From Chitinophagaceae bacterium (lineage in GTDB: Bacteria; Bacteroidota; Bacteroidia; Chitinophagales; Chitinophagaceae): a stretch of DNA of 64,000 nucleotides. Location: contig JADKIE010000002.1 of the NCBI GenBank assembly GCA_016721385.1, forward strand, positions 310,001 to 374,000, written 5' to 3'. The notes beneath the pieces were generated by a model. It was not told where the DNA came from, ran no database searches, and saw nothing but the letters and a program-made list of their open reading frames with translations. This document shows, piece after piece, positions 17,325 through 27,220 of this stretch (within the stretch, counting starts at the first letter, position 1; the number at the start of each line of letters is the position of its first letter). The translations under genes and the position numbers were made by a program.

Positions 17325-17962
17325 GCAATATATCCATTTTTCATAGCAAATACCGCTAGCCCAACTCTGGTTTTTAAATCAAGCTTTTCAAATAGAGAAT
17401 CTCTATAACTCTCAACAGTACGAGGGCTGCAAAACATTTTTTCGGCAATTTCTTTATAGCTCATTTCTGTAACACAATATTGTAAAAATTCTTTTTCTCT
17501 TTCTGTTACATTAACGGTTTGCTTGACTGATATTTTTTTACTAATACTTGCAAAAACTTTACTTGTTGCCCAATCCGGGTAGTAAGATCCGTTTTTAACT
17601 AACCCATTTAAAGCCTTTTCTAATTCTATAGGATGCACATTTTTAAGTAAATACCCTTTTGCTCCGGCCTTTACCATTTTAATTAGGCTTTGTTCATCAT
17701 CTTGCATACTTAAGGCCATTATTAATATCTCCGGGTAGTTTTCGGTTAACCAAGCAGCTGTGGCAAACCCATCCATTACAGGCATGCTTATATCCAGCAA
17801 AACAATATCCGGTATGTTTTTTTTTGTATTCATTTTTTCTTGCAAGGTTTTACCATTGTCACATTCATACAGTACATTATATTGCTTGAAATTTTCTATT
17901 ATGCCAGTTAAGGCTTTTGCTATCAAAAGATGGTCGTCAACAATTACAATATTATGCATCAT
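17321..17962 (-). CDS. NarL/FixJ-family response regulator (module 1)
   Basis: Receiver domain with phospho-acceptor D57 in IVLLDISMPVMDG and acidic D9/D10; conserved Lys in GYLLKN. The C-terminal LuxR-type helix-turn-helix has TEREKEFLQY and SYKEIAEKMFCSPRTVESYRDSLFEKL. It lies 3 bp after the histidine kinase gene and is presumably its partner. Target genes are unknown. It is clearly paralogous to 44231-44878 in sequence and gene order. The 3' end overlaps the tyrosinase stop by 4 bp. Confidence 0.92.
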   Translation of the reverse strand: MMHNIVIVDDHLLIAKALTGIIENFKQYNVLYECDNGKTLQEKMNTKKNIPDIVLLDISMPVMDGFATAAWLTENYPEILIMALSMQDDEQSLIKMVKAGAKGYLLKNVHPIELEKALNGLVKNGSYYPDWATSKVFASISKKISVKQTVNVTEREKEFLQYCVTEMSYKEIAEKMFCSPRTVESYRDSLFEKLDLKTRVGLAVFAMKNGYIA

Positions 17963-17965
17963 ATT

Positions 17966-18742
17966 TTATAAAGGTATTTGAATATTTAATTGTGTGCCCT
18001 TGTTTAAACTTGTTGATAACCTATAATTTCCGCCAATTATTTTAGTTCGTTTTTCCATATTACTTAATCCAATCCCATTTTCTTTAATATTGTTTTTGTC
18101 AAATCCAATTCCGTCATCCTCTAATTTCAAGTCTAAAAAATTCATTTGCTTGGTTAAATCGACATTGATATGCTTGCAATTTGAATGCTTAATACTATTT
18201 TGTAAAAACTCCTGCACAACCCGTAATAATACATTTTTTACCTGATAAGGCAGGTTAGTATTTACTAATGTAGTCGTAAATTTTACGGTGCATTTTTTTA
18301 GTCCATTTATTTTTTCGCACTCCGCTTTAATCAACACAATTAAATCATTTACTATTATTACATCGTCGGTTAGGCTTTTTGATAAAAGCCTGAGTTCTTG
18401 CAATGACTCATTGATAATATTGCTGATGTTTTCAATTTTATCGGTTACCTGCGGTGCTTTGTTTTCGTAAGCTAATTGTTGAGTATAAAGGCTTGCCAGT
18501 GTAAGCTTCTGACCAACACTGTCATGAATTTCTCTGCCAATATGTTGCATTGTTTGTTTTTGCATTTCCAGCTCTGTACTTAACAATTCTTGTGTATGCT
18601 TTTCGTTAATCATTGTTTTTTCGTTTTCATGTTCCACTTTTTTCCTTTTGTATTGAAGTATAAAAAGTATAGTGCCAATAATAAATACTAGCAGTATAAT
18701 ATTTGCAATTATGGTGAAAGTTACTACTTCGGTTTGCTGCAT
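17966..18742 (-). CDS. sensor histidine kinase, HisKA_3 type (module 1)
   Basis: A 258-aa kinase with one N-terminal membrane helix (residues 9-30) and essentially no periplasmic sensor. A coiled linker leads to the dimerisation and phospho-acceptor helix with H73 in IGREIHDSVGQ. The HATPase has N-box QNSIKHSN, G1 box DDGIGFD and G2 box GIGLSNMEKR. The lack of a sensor domain suggests that the signal comes from the multi-pass membrane protein encoded just upstream (18780-19376). Arrangement matches 44889-45668. Confidence 0.9.
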   Translation of the reverse strand: MQQTEVVTFTIIANIILLVFIIGTILFILQYKRKKVEHENEKTMINEKHTQELLSTELEMQKQTMQHIGREIHDSVGQKLTLASLYTQQLAYENKAPQVTDKIENISNIINESLQELRLLSKSLTDDVIIVNDLIVLIKAECEKINGLKKCTVKFTTTLVNTNLPYQVKNVLLRVVQEFLQNSIKHSNCKHINVDLTKQMNFLDLKLEDDGIGFDKNNIKENGIGLSNMEKRTKIIGGNYRLSTSLNKGTQLNIQIPL

Positions 18743-18779
18743 ATATAGCCTATGGTAAATAAAATATACATAGTATAGT

Positions 18780-19376
18780 TCAAAATATAAAAATCCACCT
18801 GTACATTACTGCAATACTGCTTGTTTTAGAAATAGCCATAGAATTAAAAAAGGTTAAATATGGGAAACTTCCCAAATAAAATATTAATAATCCTGTACAT
18901 ACCCAAAAAGACATAAGCCTTTTAAAATGCAATAAATTATCCCCTTTAACTAAATCAAAAAAGTACAGCAAACTAAAAAAAAGTACAGCAAGGCATCCAT
19001 AACTAATACTCATTGAAATAGAGTAAAAATGCTCTTTATTCCAAAATATATTTTCAAACAAAGCAAGTGCTAAAAATAAAATTCCACTAACAATAACAAA
19101 TTTTTTATACTTTACTTGCACTATATAATAGTAAAGCATATGATACATAAAAAATAAAGATGGCACAACAATCCACTTATACAAAATCGTATTCTCTTTC
19201 CTTAATTTTTGTTTACCAAACCAGGTTCCCAACTCTTCCATACCATATAATACAAGAAGGTAAACAGCAAACGCAAACCAAATAGACTTTCTGTTTTTAC
19301 GATAGCATATTATCCCGGTAAAGCCTGCTAATAGCTCAATGTATTTTATTAGGTTACTTGCATCTGCTGTTTTCAT
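18780..19376 (-). CDS. multi-pass membrane protein, putative sensor partner (module 1)
   Basis: About six hydrophobic segments and no recognised domain. I placed the start at 19376 (MKTADASNLIKYIELLAG) because it aligns with the start of the paralogue ending at 46278 (MFEITLGLEIIAFFAG) and removes an overlap with the upstream gene; a longer form from 19448 is open. The shared position directly upstream of a kinase-regulator pair in two loci suggests a signal-input role, but this is inference only. Confidence 0.65.
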   Translation of the reverse strand: MKTADASNLIKYIELLAGFTGIICYRKNRKSIWFAFAVYLLVLYGMEELGTWFGKQKLRKENTILYKWIVVPSLFFMYHMLYYYIVQVKYKKFVIVSGILFLALALFENIFWNKEHFYSISMSISYGCLAVLFFSLLYFFDLVKGDNLLHFKRLMSFWVCTGLLIFYLGSFPYLTFFNSMAISKTSSIAVMYRWIFIF

Positions 19377-19422
19377 ATTTATATTAATGTTTGTTGCATC
19401 ATCTTTATATTCCGGGCAAGCA

Positions 19423-19884
19423 TTACCCATATTTTCCCACACCATCACCAGTATCGGCCCCTGTTATACTTTTAGCAACAGATTTTGTTTTAGTAACAGG
19501 TTTTATATTTTTAAAATAAATATCATTCATTTTACTATCTGCTCCGGTTATAACAAATGTTTGCTCACCCCTATCATTTACAGCATTATATATTCTAACT
19601 TTTGTACAACCCGGTAATTGCAAAATATTTTCGAATAATGATCTGCTAAATTCAATCCCTTTAAAAAAATAAATCTTGTTTAAATCCTTTTGATTTTCGG
19701 CAAACCGTGCTACCATTTCATATCCTTTTTCTTTTGAAATGATATGATTGGGTAAAGCTGGACTGTTAGTTTTTTTAGTCGGCGTTTTTTTTACAATAAC
19801 TTTTTTGGGCGCAGCCTTCTTTTTTGGAGCAACTTTTTTAGCAGTTGCTTTTTTGGGTGCAGTTTTTTTTGCTTTAGAATTCAT
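19423..19884 (-). CDS. hypothetical protein with Lys/Ala/Pro-rich N-terminal tail
   Basis: A 153-aa protein. Residues 1-40 are dominated by KKxAPKK-type repeats resembling histone H1-like tails, which would bind nucleic acid or other polyanions. Residues 50-125 form a compact domain (IISKEKGYEMVARF, YFFKGIEFSRSLFENIL, VRIYNAVNDRGEQTFVITGAD) that I do not recognise. It ends in a Gly/Asp-rich tail. It is first in the minus-strand block that leads to the signalling module. Role unknown. Confidence 0.6.
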   Translation of the reverse strand: MNSKAKKTAPKKATAKKVAPKKKAAPKKVIVKKTPTKKTNSPALPNHIISKEKGYEMVARFAENQKDLNKIYFFKGIEFSRSLFENILQLPGCTKVRIYNAVNDRGEQTFVITGADSKMNDIYFKNIKPVTKTKSVAKSITGADTGDGVGKYG

Positions 19885-19974
19885 GATAATTTTTTTAGTT
19901 TAGGAATTATTAATTAGTACCGCAAAGTAACAAGTAGTTGCAAGGTTTACAAATGTTTATCCCACCATTTCTAT

Positions 19975-19992
19975 ATCCGTTGTATAACGGAT
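19975..19992. promoter_or_regulatory. Palindrome in the divergent gap before the OmpA genes
   Basis: ATCCGTT and AACGGAT are inverted over GTAT, midway between divergent genes (19884 and 20172). It could be an operator or a small hairpin. The rest of 19885-20171 shows nothing firm. Confidence 0.3.
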
Positions 19993-20171
19993 GTGCAAAT
20001 TAGTTAACCACTCACCTCATTTTAGCTATTACAACATTATTTACAGCATGTTTCTTTTGCAGCTTTGTGGAGTAAATGAGCGGCTTAAAAACATGTCTCT
20101 CTTATCAAATTTTAACCAACAAACAGCGAAGCCGAAAACTGTATAGAGTAGGCAATCTAACTAAAACTATT

Positions 20172-22019
20172 ATGAAAAAATTATTATTAGCAATTTTGCT
20201 GCTATCTACTATCTTAAGCGGCATTGCACAATCTGCAACACAAGCCAGCAATAGCTTAAAGCCCGGCGGAGAAATTTTATTAAAAGCAGGCATGGGCCAT
20301 GTAATCGGTGGCTTTTACAACCCAATTCTATTTAATATGGTATCACCTGGGGGATTAACTACTCAAGGCTCTATAAGCTCTCCTGCAATGAAGTGGGGAT
20401 TAATGGGCGGTATAGATTATAACTATTATTTTAACCGTATTATTGGCCTATCTGCTTCAGCAGATATATTTAGCAATAAGTATAATGTTATTACGGCAAG
20501 TAGCCCTCCATTTACAGCATCTAAAATTCAACTAGTATCTCAAAAAAACCAAGGCAACAAATTTGTTGGGCTTGGGCCAATTGCCAGAGTACCAATAAAT
20601 ACTAAGTGGCATGCCTCTCTTGCAGCTTATGGCGGTATGCTATTTCATAAAAAAAATAATTACCAGGCAGATTATGTTGTGCCGGGTTTACCCAATGCTA
20701 CCATGGTACAATTCAGTTCAACAAAAGCTGTATCAGCAATGGCCGTAAAAGGTTCTGTAAGGTTGGCTTATGATTATAACCAACGTATTGGCTTTTCATT
20801 AGGTGCCGAATATATTGTTCCTTTTTTTAGTACTAAACAAAAAGTAAATGCTTTAATGCACTCTACAAGTACAGGTTACAATGTAAATATTCCGCCACCG
20901 GCTTTAGGTGGTAGCTCACAATCTGTTTTTGATAGTAATTATTATAAATTTAAAGCTACTCCATCACAACACAGTGTTGAAGAATCATATCCGCCACTAC
21001 GCTTATTGGCAGTTAATCTTGCTGTGCATTTTAAATTTGGTGGCCCACGCACACCCAAAGCACCTAAAACAGCAAAGAAAAAACCATGCTGTGGCACTTG
21101 CCCGGTTTACGGTTTAGCCGTAACTGCAAGAGATAAATATACACATGAGGTATTACCCAATACCGATGTTGCAATAAAAAACAATGCCGGTGAAGTAATA
21201 AAAACTGCCCGTACAAACGCTTTTGGCATAGTGGTGTTTGAAAAAATTGTAAAGAACGATTATACAATTTCAGGTTTATTAAATAATGTGGCATTGGAAA
21301 ACTCAAGCGTAAAAGAATCTGAATTAATATGTGATGAGGTTGCTCAAAAAGAAATTTTGTATGCCGATAGAAATTTCATTATTAAAGGAAGAGCCGTAGA
21401 GTGTAATACAACAACTCCCATTGCAGGCATTAATGTAAGCCTTGAAAATAAAGATATGGCTTTCAAAAAATCTACTATGACAGATGCACAAGGTGAATTT
21501 ATTTTACAATTACCCGAAACAGGTACGTATGATTTATATGGCAGAAAAGAAAACTATTTTTCTCAAATAGAAAAAGTGTCTTCGTCTGATTATAATAGAG
21601 ATAAAACCCTATTTGTAAAATTAGAAATGTGTGCCGAAAAAGCTGATTGCGGCAAAGCTATTAATCTGCAAAACATATTGTTTGATTTAGATAAATATGT
21701 AATAAAAGAAGCAGCTAAAAAAGAGTTAAACAGGCTAGTACAATTTATGCAAGATAACCCCGGCGTAAAAGTAGAGCTAAGCTCACATACAGATTGCAGA
21801 AATACAAATGCATATAATCAAACGCTATCTCAAAACAGGGCAAATGCCTCTGTGGATTATGTAGTATCGCAAGGTATTAGCAGAGACAGATTAGTTGGAA
21901 CAGGATACGGCGAAACTAAATTATTAAACAGATGTGCCGATGGTGTTAATTGCAGCGAAGCAGAACATGCAATTAACAGGCGTACAGAAATGAAAGTGAT
22001 TTGTCCAAACAACAATTAA
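20172..22019 (+). CDS. OmpA family protein with N-terminal barrel-like and carrier-type beta domains (paralogue 1)
   Basis: The start at 20172 gives a proper signal peptide (MKKLLLAILLL to GIAQ); the open frame begins earlier, at 20076. Residues about 30-310 look like an outer-membrane beta-barrel (short alternating strands, Gly/aromatic rich). A Cys pair region (KKPCCGTCPVYGL) leads into two CNA-B/carboxypeptidase-regulatory-like repeats (about 320-480), and the C-terminal OmpA domain has LSSHTDCRNTNAYNQTLSQNRA, the peptidoglycan-binding signature. Predicted role: tethering the outer membrane to the wall. Closely related to the next gene (22091). Confidence 0.85.
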   Translation: MKKLLLAILLLSTILSGIAQSATQASNSLKPGGEILLKAGMGHVIGGFYNPILFNMVSPGGLTTQGSISSPAMKWGLMGGIDYNYYFNRIIGLSASADIFSNKYNVITASSPPFTASKIQLVSQKNQGNKFVGLGPIARVPINTKWHASLAAYGGMLFHKKNNYQADYVVPGLPNATMVQFSSTKAVSAMAVKGSVRLAYDYNQRIGFSLGAEYIVPFFSTKQKVNALMHSTSTGYNVNIPPPALGGSSQSVFDSNYYKFKATPSQHSVEESYPPLRLLAVNLAVHFKFGGPRTPKAPKTAKKKPCCGTCPVYGLAVTARDKYTHEVLPNTDVAIKNNAGEVIKTARTNAFGIVVFEKIVKNDYTISGLLNNVALENSSVKESELICDEVAQKEILYADRNFIIKGRAVECNTTTPIAGINVSLENKDMAFKKSTMTDAQGEFILQLPETGTYDLYGRKENYFSQIEKVSSSDYNRDKTLFVKLEMCAEKADCGKAINLQNILFDLDKYVIKEAAKKELNRLVQFMQDNPGVKVELSSHTDCRNTNAYNQTLSQNRANASVDYVVSQGISRDRLVGTGYGETKLLNRCADGVNCSEAEHAINRRTEMKVICPNNN

Positions 22020-22039
22020 TAGTACCCTTGGTTTTTCTT

Positions 22040-22070
22040 GAAAGGCTAAATTAGTTTTTAGCCTTTCTTT
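22040..22070 (+). terminator. Terminator between the two OmpA paralogues
   Basis: GAAAGGCTAA pairs with TTAGCCTTTC and is followed by TTTTAAAC. It may only partly end transcription before the next gene 20 bp on. Confidence 0.65.
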
Positions 22071-22090
22071 TAAACTTTAAAAAAAATTAC

Positions 22091-23842
22091 ATGAAAAAGA
22101 TAAAAATATTAATCGCTCTACTGTTTGTACTAACATCAGTAGTACAAACAAAAGCACAGGTAGCAGCACTTGTAACTCAGGCAACCAATCAATCGCATAT
22201 ACAAATTACACCAAAAATTGGGTACGATATTAAACCCATGTTTGATAACAATACACCTTACATAAATTATAAAGGCGGGTTAGGCTTGGGTTTATCTGCT
22301 GATTATTTTTGGAGAAGATGGGGTGTAGGTGCAGATGTAGATTATATTAAAAACAAACCTCAAAGTACTTTCCCCACAGCAGGATTAAAAAATGCTGCTG
22401 CTGTATCGCTTACCAGTTTTTCATTAACAGAACAGCCCATTACCCGATTATTTTATGGCATTGGCCCCAGTTATAAATACCAAACGTTAACAGGAAAACT
22501 TACAACAGAATTAAATGCCAGGATTGGGCTGGCATCTATAAAAGGTGGAAGAGTTGAGCACAGAGAAACAACAACTGGGCCACAAGAGTTGTTAAATTTT
22601 CATGCAGGCTATAATGCAAAAAATGTATTATCGGCAAAGGCGCAATTAAAGGCAAATTATTTTTTTAATAATACGATCGGGTTAAGTTTTGGAGCATATT
22701 ATTTGTATCATTCTAAAGTGCCGGAATTAGTAGATCCTGTAATGGGTTTTTCTGCAAAGTATGCCGAAGTTAATAATACCATTGCCACAGCCAATACACT
22801 TACCGGAATACAAAATGTACGAACAAAGCCTTGTAATTGTGGAGTTTCGTCTGTAGGTGTATTTGCAGGTGTAGTTTTTAAACTGGCTAAAAAAGCTAAA
22901 AGTAAAGAGATATGCTTGCCGGAATATGGATTAGCTGTAACAGCAAAAGATAAATATACCGGCGAATTCCTGCCCGAAACCGAAGTAGCAGTAAAAACCA
23001 ATAAAGGCGAAATTGTACAAACCGGTATTACTAATTCGTTTGGTGTAGTGGTTTTTGAAAAAATGATGCCGGATGATTATAGTATTGAAGGCACATTAGC
23101 TAAAGTGGCATTGGATGGCGCCAATGCTACAAAAGCAGAGTTCTTAAATAACAAAAACAAAGTAGTACAAAAAGAAATATTATTTAGCAGCCGGCACTTT
23201 ATAATAAAAGGAAAAATATTTGAATGCAACAGCAATAAACCAATACCTAACATAACTGTTGTTTTAGGTTCTACCGATTTAAGCTACATAAATACTACGC
23301 TCTCTAATGCTGATGGAAGTTATATGCTACAAATAGATGAAGTGGGCATATTTAGCTTGTATGGCAAAAAGGATAAATATTTTTCGCAGGTTGAAGAAGT
23401 AAATGCATCAAATTACAACAGAGATAAAAACCTGTTTATTAAGTTAGAAATATGTGCCGAACGTGTAGAATGTGGCACAGCCATTAACTTAAAAAATATT
23501 TTATTCGATTTAGATAAATATGTTATTAAGGAGGCTGCAAAAAAAGAGTTAAACAAATTAGTCCGCTTTATGAACGATAACCCTACTGTAAAAGTTGAGT
23601 TAAGCAGCCATACCGATTGCAGAAATACAGCAGAGTACAATCAAACACTTTCTCAAAACCGTGCCAATGCTTCTGTTGATTATTTAGTATCGCAAGGTAT
23701 AAACAGAGATAGATTAATAGGCAAAGGTTATGGCGAAAGTAAATTATTAAACAGATGTGCAGATGGAGTTAATTGCTCGGAAGCCGAACATAGTATTAAC
23801 AGAAGAACAGAAATGAAAGTGATTTGCCCTGACAAAAATTAA
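22091..23842 (+). CDS. OmpA family protein, tandem paralogue 2
   Basis: A 583-aa protein with a signal peptide (MKKIKILIALLFVL to TKAQ), an N-terminal barrel-like region (about 30-260), carrier-type beta repeats (YGLAVTAKDKYTGEFLPETEV and SNKPIPNITVVLGS) and a C-terminal OmpA domain (HTDCRNTAEYNQTLSQNRA). The C-terminal half is nearly collinear with the upstream gene, while the barrels diverge, pointing to tandem duplication followed by surface diversification. It is followed by a strong terminator. Confidence 0.85.
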   Translation: MKKIKILIALLFVLTSVVQTKAQVAALVTQATNQSHIQITPKIGYDIKPMFDNNTPYINYKGGLGLGLSADYFWRRWGVGADVDYIKNKPQSTFPTAGLKNAAAVSLTSFSLTEQPITRLFYGIGPSYKYQTLTGKLTTELNARIGLASIKGGRVEHRETTTGPQELLNFHAGYNAKNVLSAKAQLKANYFFNNTIGLSFGAYYLYHSKVPELVDPVMGFSAKYAEVNNTIATANTLTGIQNVRTKPCNCGVSSVGVFAGVVFKLAKKAKSKEICLPEYGLAVTAKDKYTGEFLPETEVAVKTNKGEIVQTGITNSFGVVVFEKMMPDDYSIEGTLAKVALDGANATKAEFLNNKNKVVQKEILFSSRHFIIKGKIFECNSNKPIPNITVVLGSTDLSYINTTLSNADGSYMLQIDEVGIFSLYGKKDKYFSQVEEVNASNYNRDKNLFIKLEICAERVECGTAINLKNILFDLDKYVIKEAAKKELNKLVRFMNDNPTVKVELSSHTDCRNTAEYNQTLSQNRANASVDYLVSQGINRDRLIGKGYGESKLLNRCADGVNCSEAEHSINRRTEMKVICPDKN

Positions 23843-23852
23843 TAAACAATTA

Positions 23853-23884
23853 AACCTATAAGGTTTTACAAAACCTTATAGGTT
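23853..23884 (+). terminator. Strong hairpin terminator after OmpA paralogue 2
   Basis: A perfect 15-bp stem: AACCTATAAGGTTTT, a 2-nt loop, then its reverse complement. It begins 10 bp after the stop. Confidence 0.7.
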
Positions 23885-23900
23885 ATTAAAACTTACAATT

Positions 23901-25318
23901 ATGAAATATATAAATTATAAAATAAAAAAATGGTTAGCAGTGCTAATTATTTCAACAATAGCATCATGCACAAAAAATGATAAATGCACTTACGAAACTA
24001 ATTGTCTGGAAGTAGCTCCTGCTGGTTATATGGTGGGCACAATGGGTTCTGATCCTTTTAGTTTTAACAGAGTTGCCACCATATTCAAGACATCAAATAA
24101 TGCATCTGCACCCATTGGTAATGATTGGAATGATCCTGCTTTGGGTACAAACCGAGTGCAAAGTATTTTTCCGAAAAGTTGGGTTTCGGATAGTATAGGC
24201 CAAGTATTTGAATTGCTTTAGACCACAGTGGTGGCATTTATTTAAGTGCTACAGATGTATATAGATATGATCAATTGTATGGAGCAGCTCCAGGCCAGCC
24301 TTTTGGGTACGGAACCTCAGGAGGTGCATCCGGGATTTATTACACTAATTATTCAAACCCTCATCTTACAACAACTTTAGTAAAAACTAAACCATTCCCT
24401 TATAGCAACACAGTAGGTTTTCCATTAATTCCTAATTCTGGTATTGGGTTTGGTAACAGTATAGGAAATATTGCATTTGATTATGCAAATAAGCAACTAT
24501 TCGCTACCAATTTAGAAGATGGAAGAATTTATAGAATAAACCCAGCTACCGGATTTGTACTAAGCATTTTTGATCCTTTTTCATTGGATATTGGTACAGC
24601 CGACCCCGGAATGGCACCAGCCGGAGAGCAACTTTGGGGCATCGGTGTTCTAACAAAAGCAGGCATTACATCGGTATATTTTGCCCGTACAACAACTATA
24701 GGCAAAGAAATTTGGTCTATTCCTTTAACCGCAAGTGGCGAATTTAATGCTACTGCTGCCGGTGGGGGTTTATATACCGATATTGCAGTTACTGCAACAA
24801 AAAAAGAAATTGCTCCCGTGCCAGGAATTTCATCAAAAATTACAGACATAGCGTTTTCCTCTACAGGAAGAATGTTATTAGCCGAAAGAGGGCACCCACA
24901 TTCTGCAAAAGTCTTTGAATATATTTTATTAGGATCTACTTGGGTTGTAGGAAATAATTTTTATGTTGGCGCAGTAGCAGGAGGGCTTAATTCTGCAGGA
25001 GGAGTAGATTTTAACAATAGAGAAGTATTAAATTCCACGCCAAATTTTATTTGTAATGACATTGCTTGGGCATCAGGAAATGCAATGGAAACTATTAAAC
25101 ACCCATACACAGGAATATCACCAAATCCTTATCCTAGATTGGTTTATGGCGTTCAGGGAATGAGTAGTTCCGGAAATAGTTCAACTTTGATTAATAACAA
25201 ATTAACAGATTTGTATATTGACTATAATTGTACTGGAGATGTACTAAATCATCAATCCAATGTTAAAGGTAAAATAGGCGATATAGAATTTTTTGATGCA
25301 ACATGCCCCTGTAAATAA
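23901..25318 (+). CDS. hypothetical lipoprotein, beta-propeller-like (frameshifted)
   Basis: An N-terminal lipoprotein signal ends in IASC (Cys near residue 24). The remainder is rich in short strands and Gly (GNIAFDYANKQLFATNLEDGR, LWGIGVLTKAGITSVYFA, ISSKITDIAFSSTGRMLLAER), suggesting a propeller of NHL/SMP-30 type, though I cannot name the family. The first frame ends at 24221; another frame continues IALDHSGGIYLSATDVYRYD, so one indel near 24211 joins the two. It lies after the OmpA pair and may be co-localised with them in the envelope. Confidence 0.65.
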
Positions 25319-25341
25319 AAAATAACATATCAATGTATTCC

Positions 25342-25378
25342 AGCAAAAAAGGTTCGTAAAGTACGAACCTTTTTTGCT
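25342..25378. terminator. Bidirectional terminator between convergent genes
   Basis: AGCAAAAAAGGTTCGTA, a 3-nt loop, then the exact reverse complement, giving a T tract on either strand. It serves the lipoprotein gene (+) and the DUF3108 gene (-). Confidence 0.85.
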
Positions 25379-25387
25379 TTATCTCTT

Positions 25388-26190
25388 TTACCGCACACTC
25401 ACCATCGAACTCAGCGGATACCTTAAGTTTTTATATCCCATCATATCTACCTTAATGCTTCCTACACTTATCGGGCTTTCTACACGTAATAATAAATGAT
25501 TGGCATCATCGCTAAACCAGGCGTTCATTTGCTCGCCACCTTCAAAAATGGTGCCTTTTACCAATAGAGGTTTTATTTTATGTGCATTAAATTTTCCGTA
25601 ACGTGTTTTAATTTTTTCTTTCCCCATATAACGAATGTATAAATGATACACTTCGTCATCTAAAAACATATCAAATGGTATTTTATCGTTCACTTTGTAT
25701 TTACCAAAATCTATATTACGGGCATAATACACAGCACTTACAACATCTTGTATGCAAGGCGTAACCTTATAAACCCCATTTGTACTAACAGCCGTATTAT
25801 TACCCTGGTTAAACGTAACGTTGTTGTATTTTTTATAGCCGCCTTCATCTACATTACGCACAAATTTGTAGGGCAGTAAATTTGTAGTATCTATATAACT
25901 TTCGTAGCGGTCTCTTACTTTAAAAAATTTATCAAAGAAAGAATACGATTTTCCATCGCCAACACAATGGTAAACAGGCTTACCATTATAACGTTCCAGG
26001 GTAGTAGTAAAAAAGCTTCGCCTGCACCTATGTACATACCTAACGTACTGCAATACACCTTCATGGTTACCGACTCGCCATCTTTAAATGTAGTATTACG
26101 CATATCACAATTGCCCACATTATTAAGGGTAAAACTCATGCTGCATAAACCAATCAATAAAGCTCCAACTTTTGTAAATCTTGCTATCAT
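25388..26190 (-). CDS. DUF3108 domain-containing protein (frameshifted)
   Basis: The N-terminal piece (from 26190) is a signal peptide plus the start of the mature region ending GMYIGAGEA. The rest resumes in another frame at FFTTTLERYNGKPVYHCVGDGKSYSFF and runs to 25388, matching the DUF3108 pattern (FDKFFKVRDRYESYID). An indel near 26015 accounts for this. Function is unknown; family members are exported beta-rich proteins. It overlaps the upstream flippase-like gene by 4 bp, so they are probably co-transcribed. Confidence 0.75.
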
Positions 26191-27173
26191 TTGTCTTTAA
26201 AAATTTTCTTTCCTAAAATTAATATACTACCCAATATGGCCGGTATAAAAAGATTGATAAACCATATACCAAATGTAGTACCAATTATTCCAACCACATT
26301 ATTGCTGTATAAATTTAACAAGGCTACTGCAAATTTACCTCTTATACCCAACTCGGCTATGGCTATACTTGGCACTACTGCCAACACCCAAAAAAGTACG
26401 GTTATTATCCAAAATGCATGCCACCAATCTATTTGCACATTTAATAACTGTAGCATTAAAACGTATTGTAAGACGAAAATAATATACCGTAGGAACGATA
26501 GCAAAAGCATTCTTAACAAAACTTTTGCATCAAAGTTTTCCAATACATTTATATATTTTTCAAACTTATTCGCATAAGGCAACTTATCTATTATACGTAT
26601 TAACCAACTTAGTTTAAAATAAAACAAAACAACTAAAGCCGTAACAAAAAATGAAAGATAGATAAACGTTTCTATCCAAAATTTAGATAACCCCATTAAC
26701 TGCTCTCCTTCCAATAAATTATTTAGTGCAAAAAGCAACCCAATACTGCCCATTAAAATGGTAATTATTAACTGAGCAATGCTGCCTGCAATGGATAATG
26801 ATACCGCTTGTAAACGTTTGCCTTCTTGTATAAATAAAACCCTTCCACCATATTCGCCTATTCTGTTAGGGGTATTTAAAGATAATGCCACGCCACATAG
26901 TACCGATTTTACAGCCATAAAAAATTGCATGGGTTGAATACGGTTGACTAAGATTTGCCATTTTCTGGACTCAATACCCCAATTACCCAATGCCATTAAA
27001 ATAATTAACCAAAACTTAAAGGCTTGCGGCCCAAAAGGGGCTTGCTTTATTAAAGCAATAGAAGCCTCTATACCCTGTTGGTTTTTTATTTGATTGTACA
27101 ACGAATAAAACAGCCACACAGCCAGCAACGGCCCAATTACCCAATTGATTATTATTTTAATACTTTTGTTCAA
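26187..27173 (-). CDS. lysylphosphatidylglycerol synthase TM-like / YbhN family membrane protein
   Basis: A 328-aa protein with about eight hydrophobic helices. The pattern LNTPNRIGEYGGRVLFIQEGKR is typical of the UPF0104/YbhN (LPG synthase transmembrane) family, which belongs to flippase-like proteins. No catalytic synthase domain is attached, so a transport or lipid-flipping role is more likely than lysyl transfer. Substrate unknown. The DUF3108 gene overlaps its end by 4 bp. Confidence 0.8.
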   Translation of the reverse strand: MNKSIKIIINWVIGPLLAVWLFYSLYNQIKNQQGIEASIALIKQAPFGPQAFKFWLIILMALGNWGIESRKWQILVNRIQPMQFFMAVKSVLCGVALSLNTPNRIGEYGGRVLFIQEGKRLQAVSLSIAGSIAQLIITILMGSIGLLFALNNLLEGEQLMGLSKFWIETFIYLSFFVTALVVLFYFKLSWLIRIIDKLPYANKFEKYINVLENFDAKVLLRMLLLSFLRYIIFVLQYVLMLQLLNVQIDWWHAFWIITVLFWVLAVVPSIAIAELGIRGKFAVALLNLYSNNVVGIIGTTFGIWFINLFIPAILGSILILGKKIFKDK

Positions 27174-27220
27174 TACACAATGTTACTTACAATTATTTAG
27201 CAGGAAAAATTTATAGTTAA

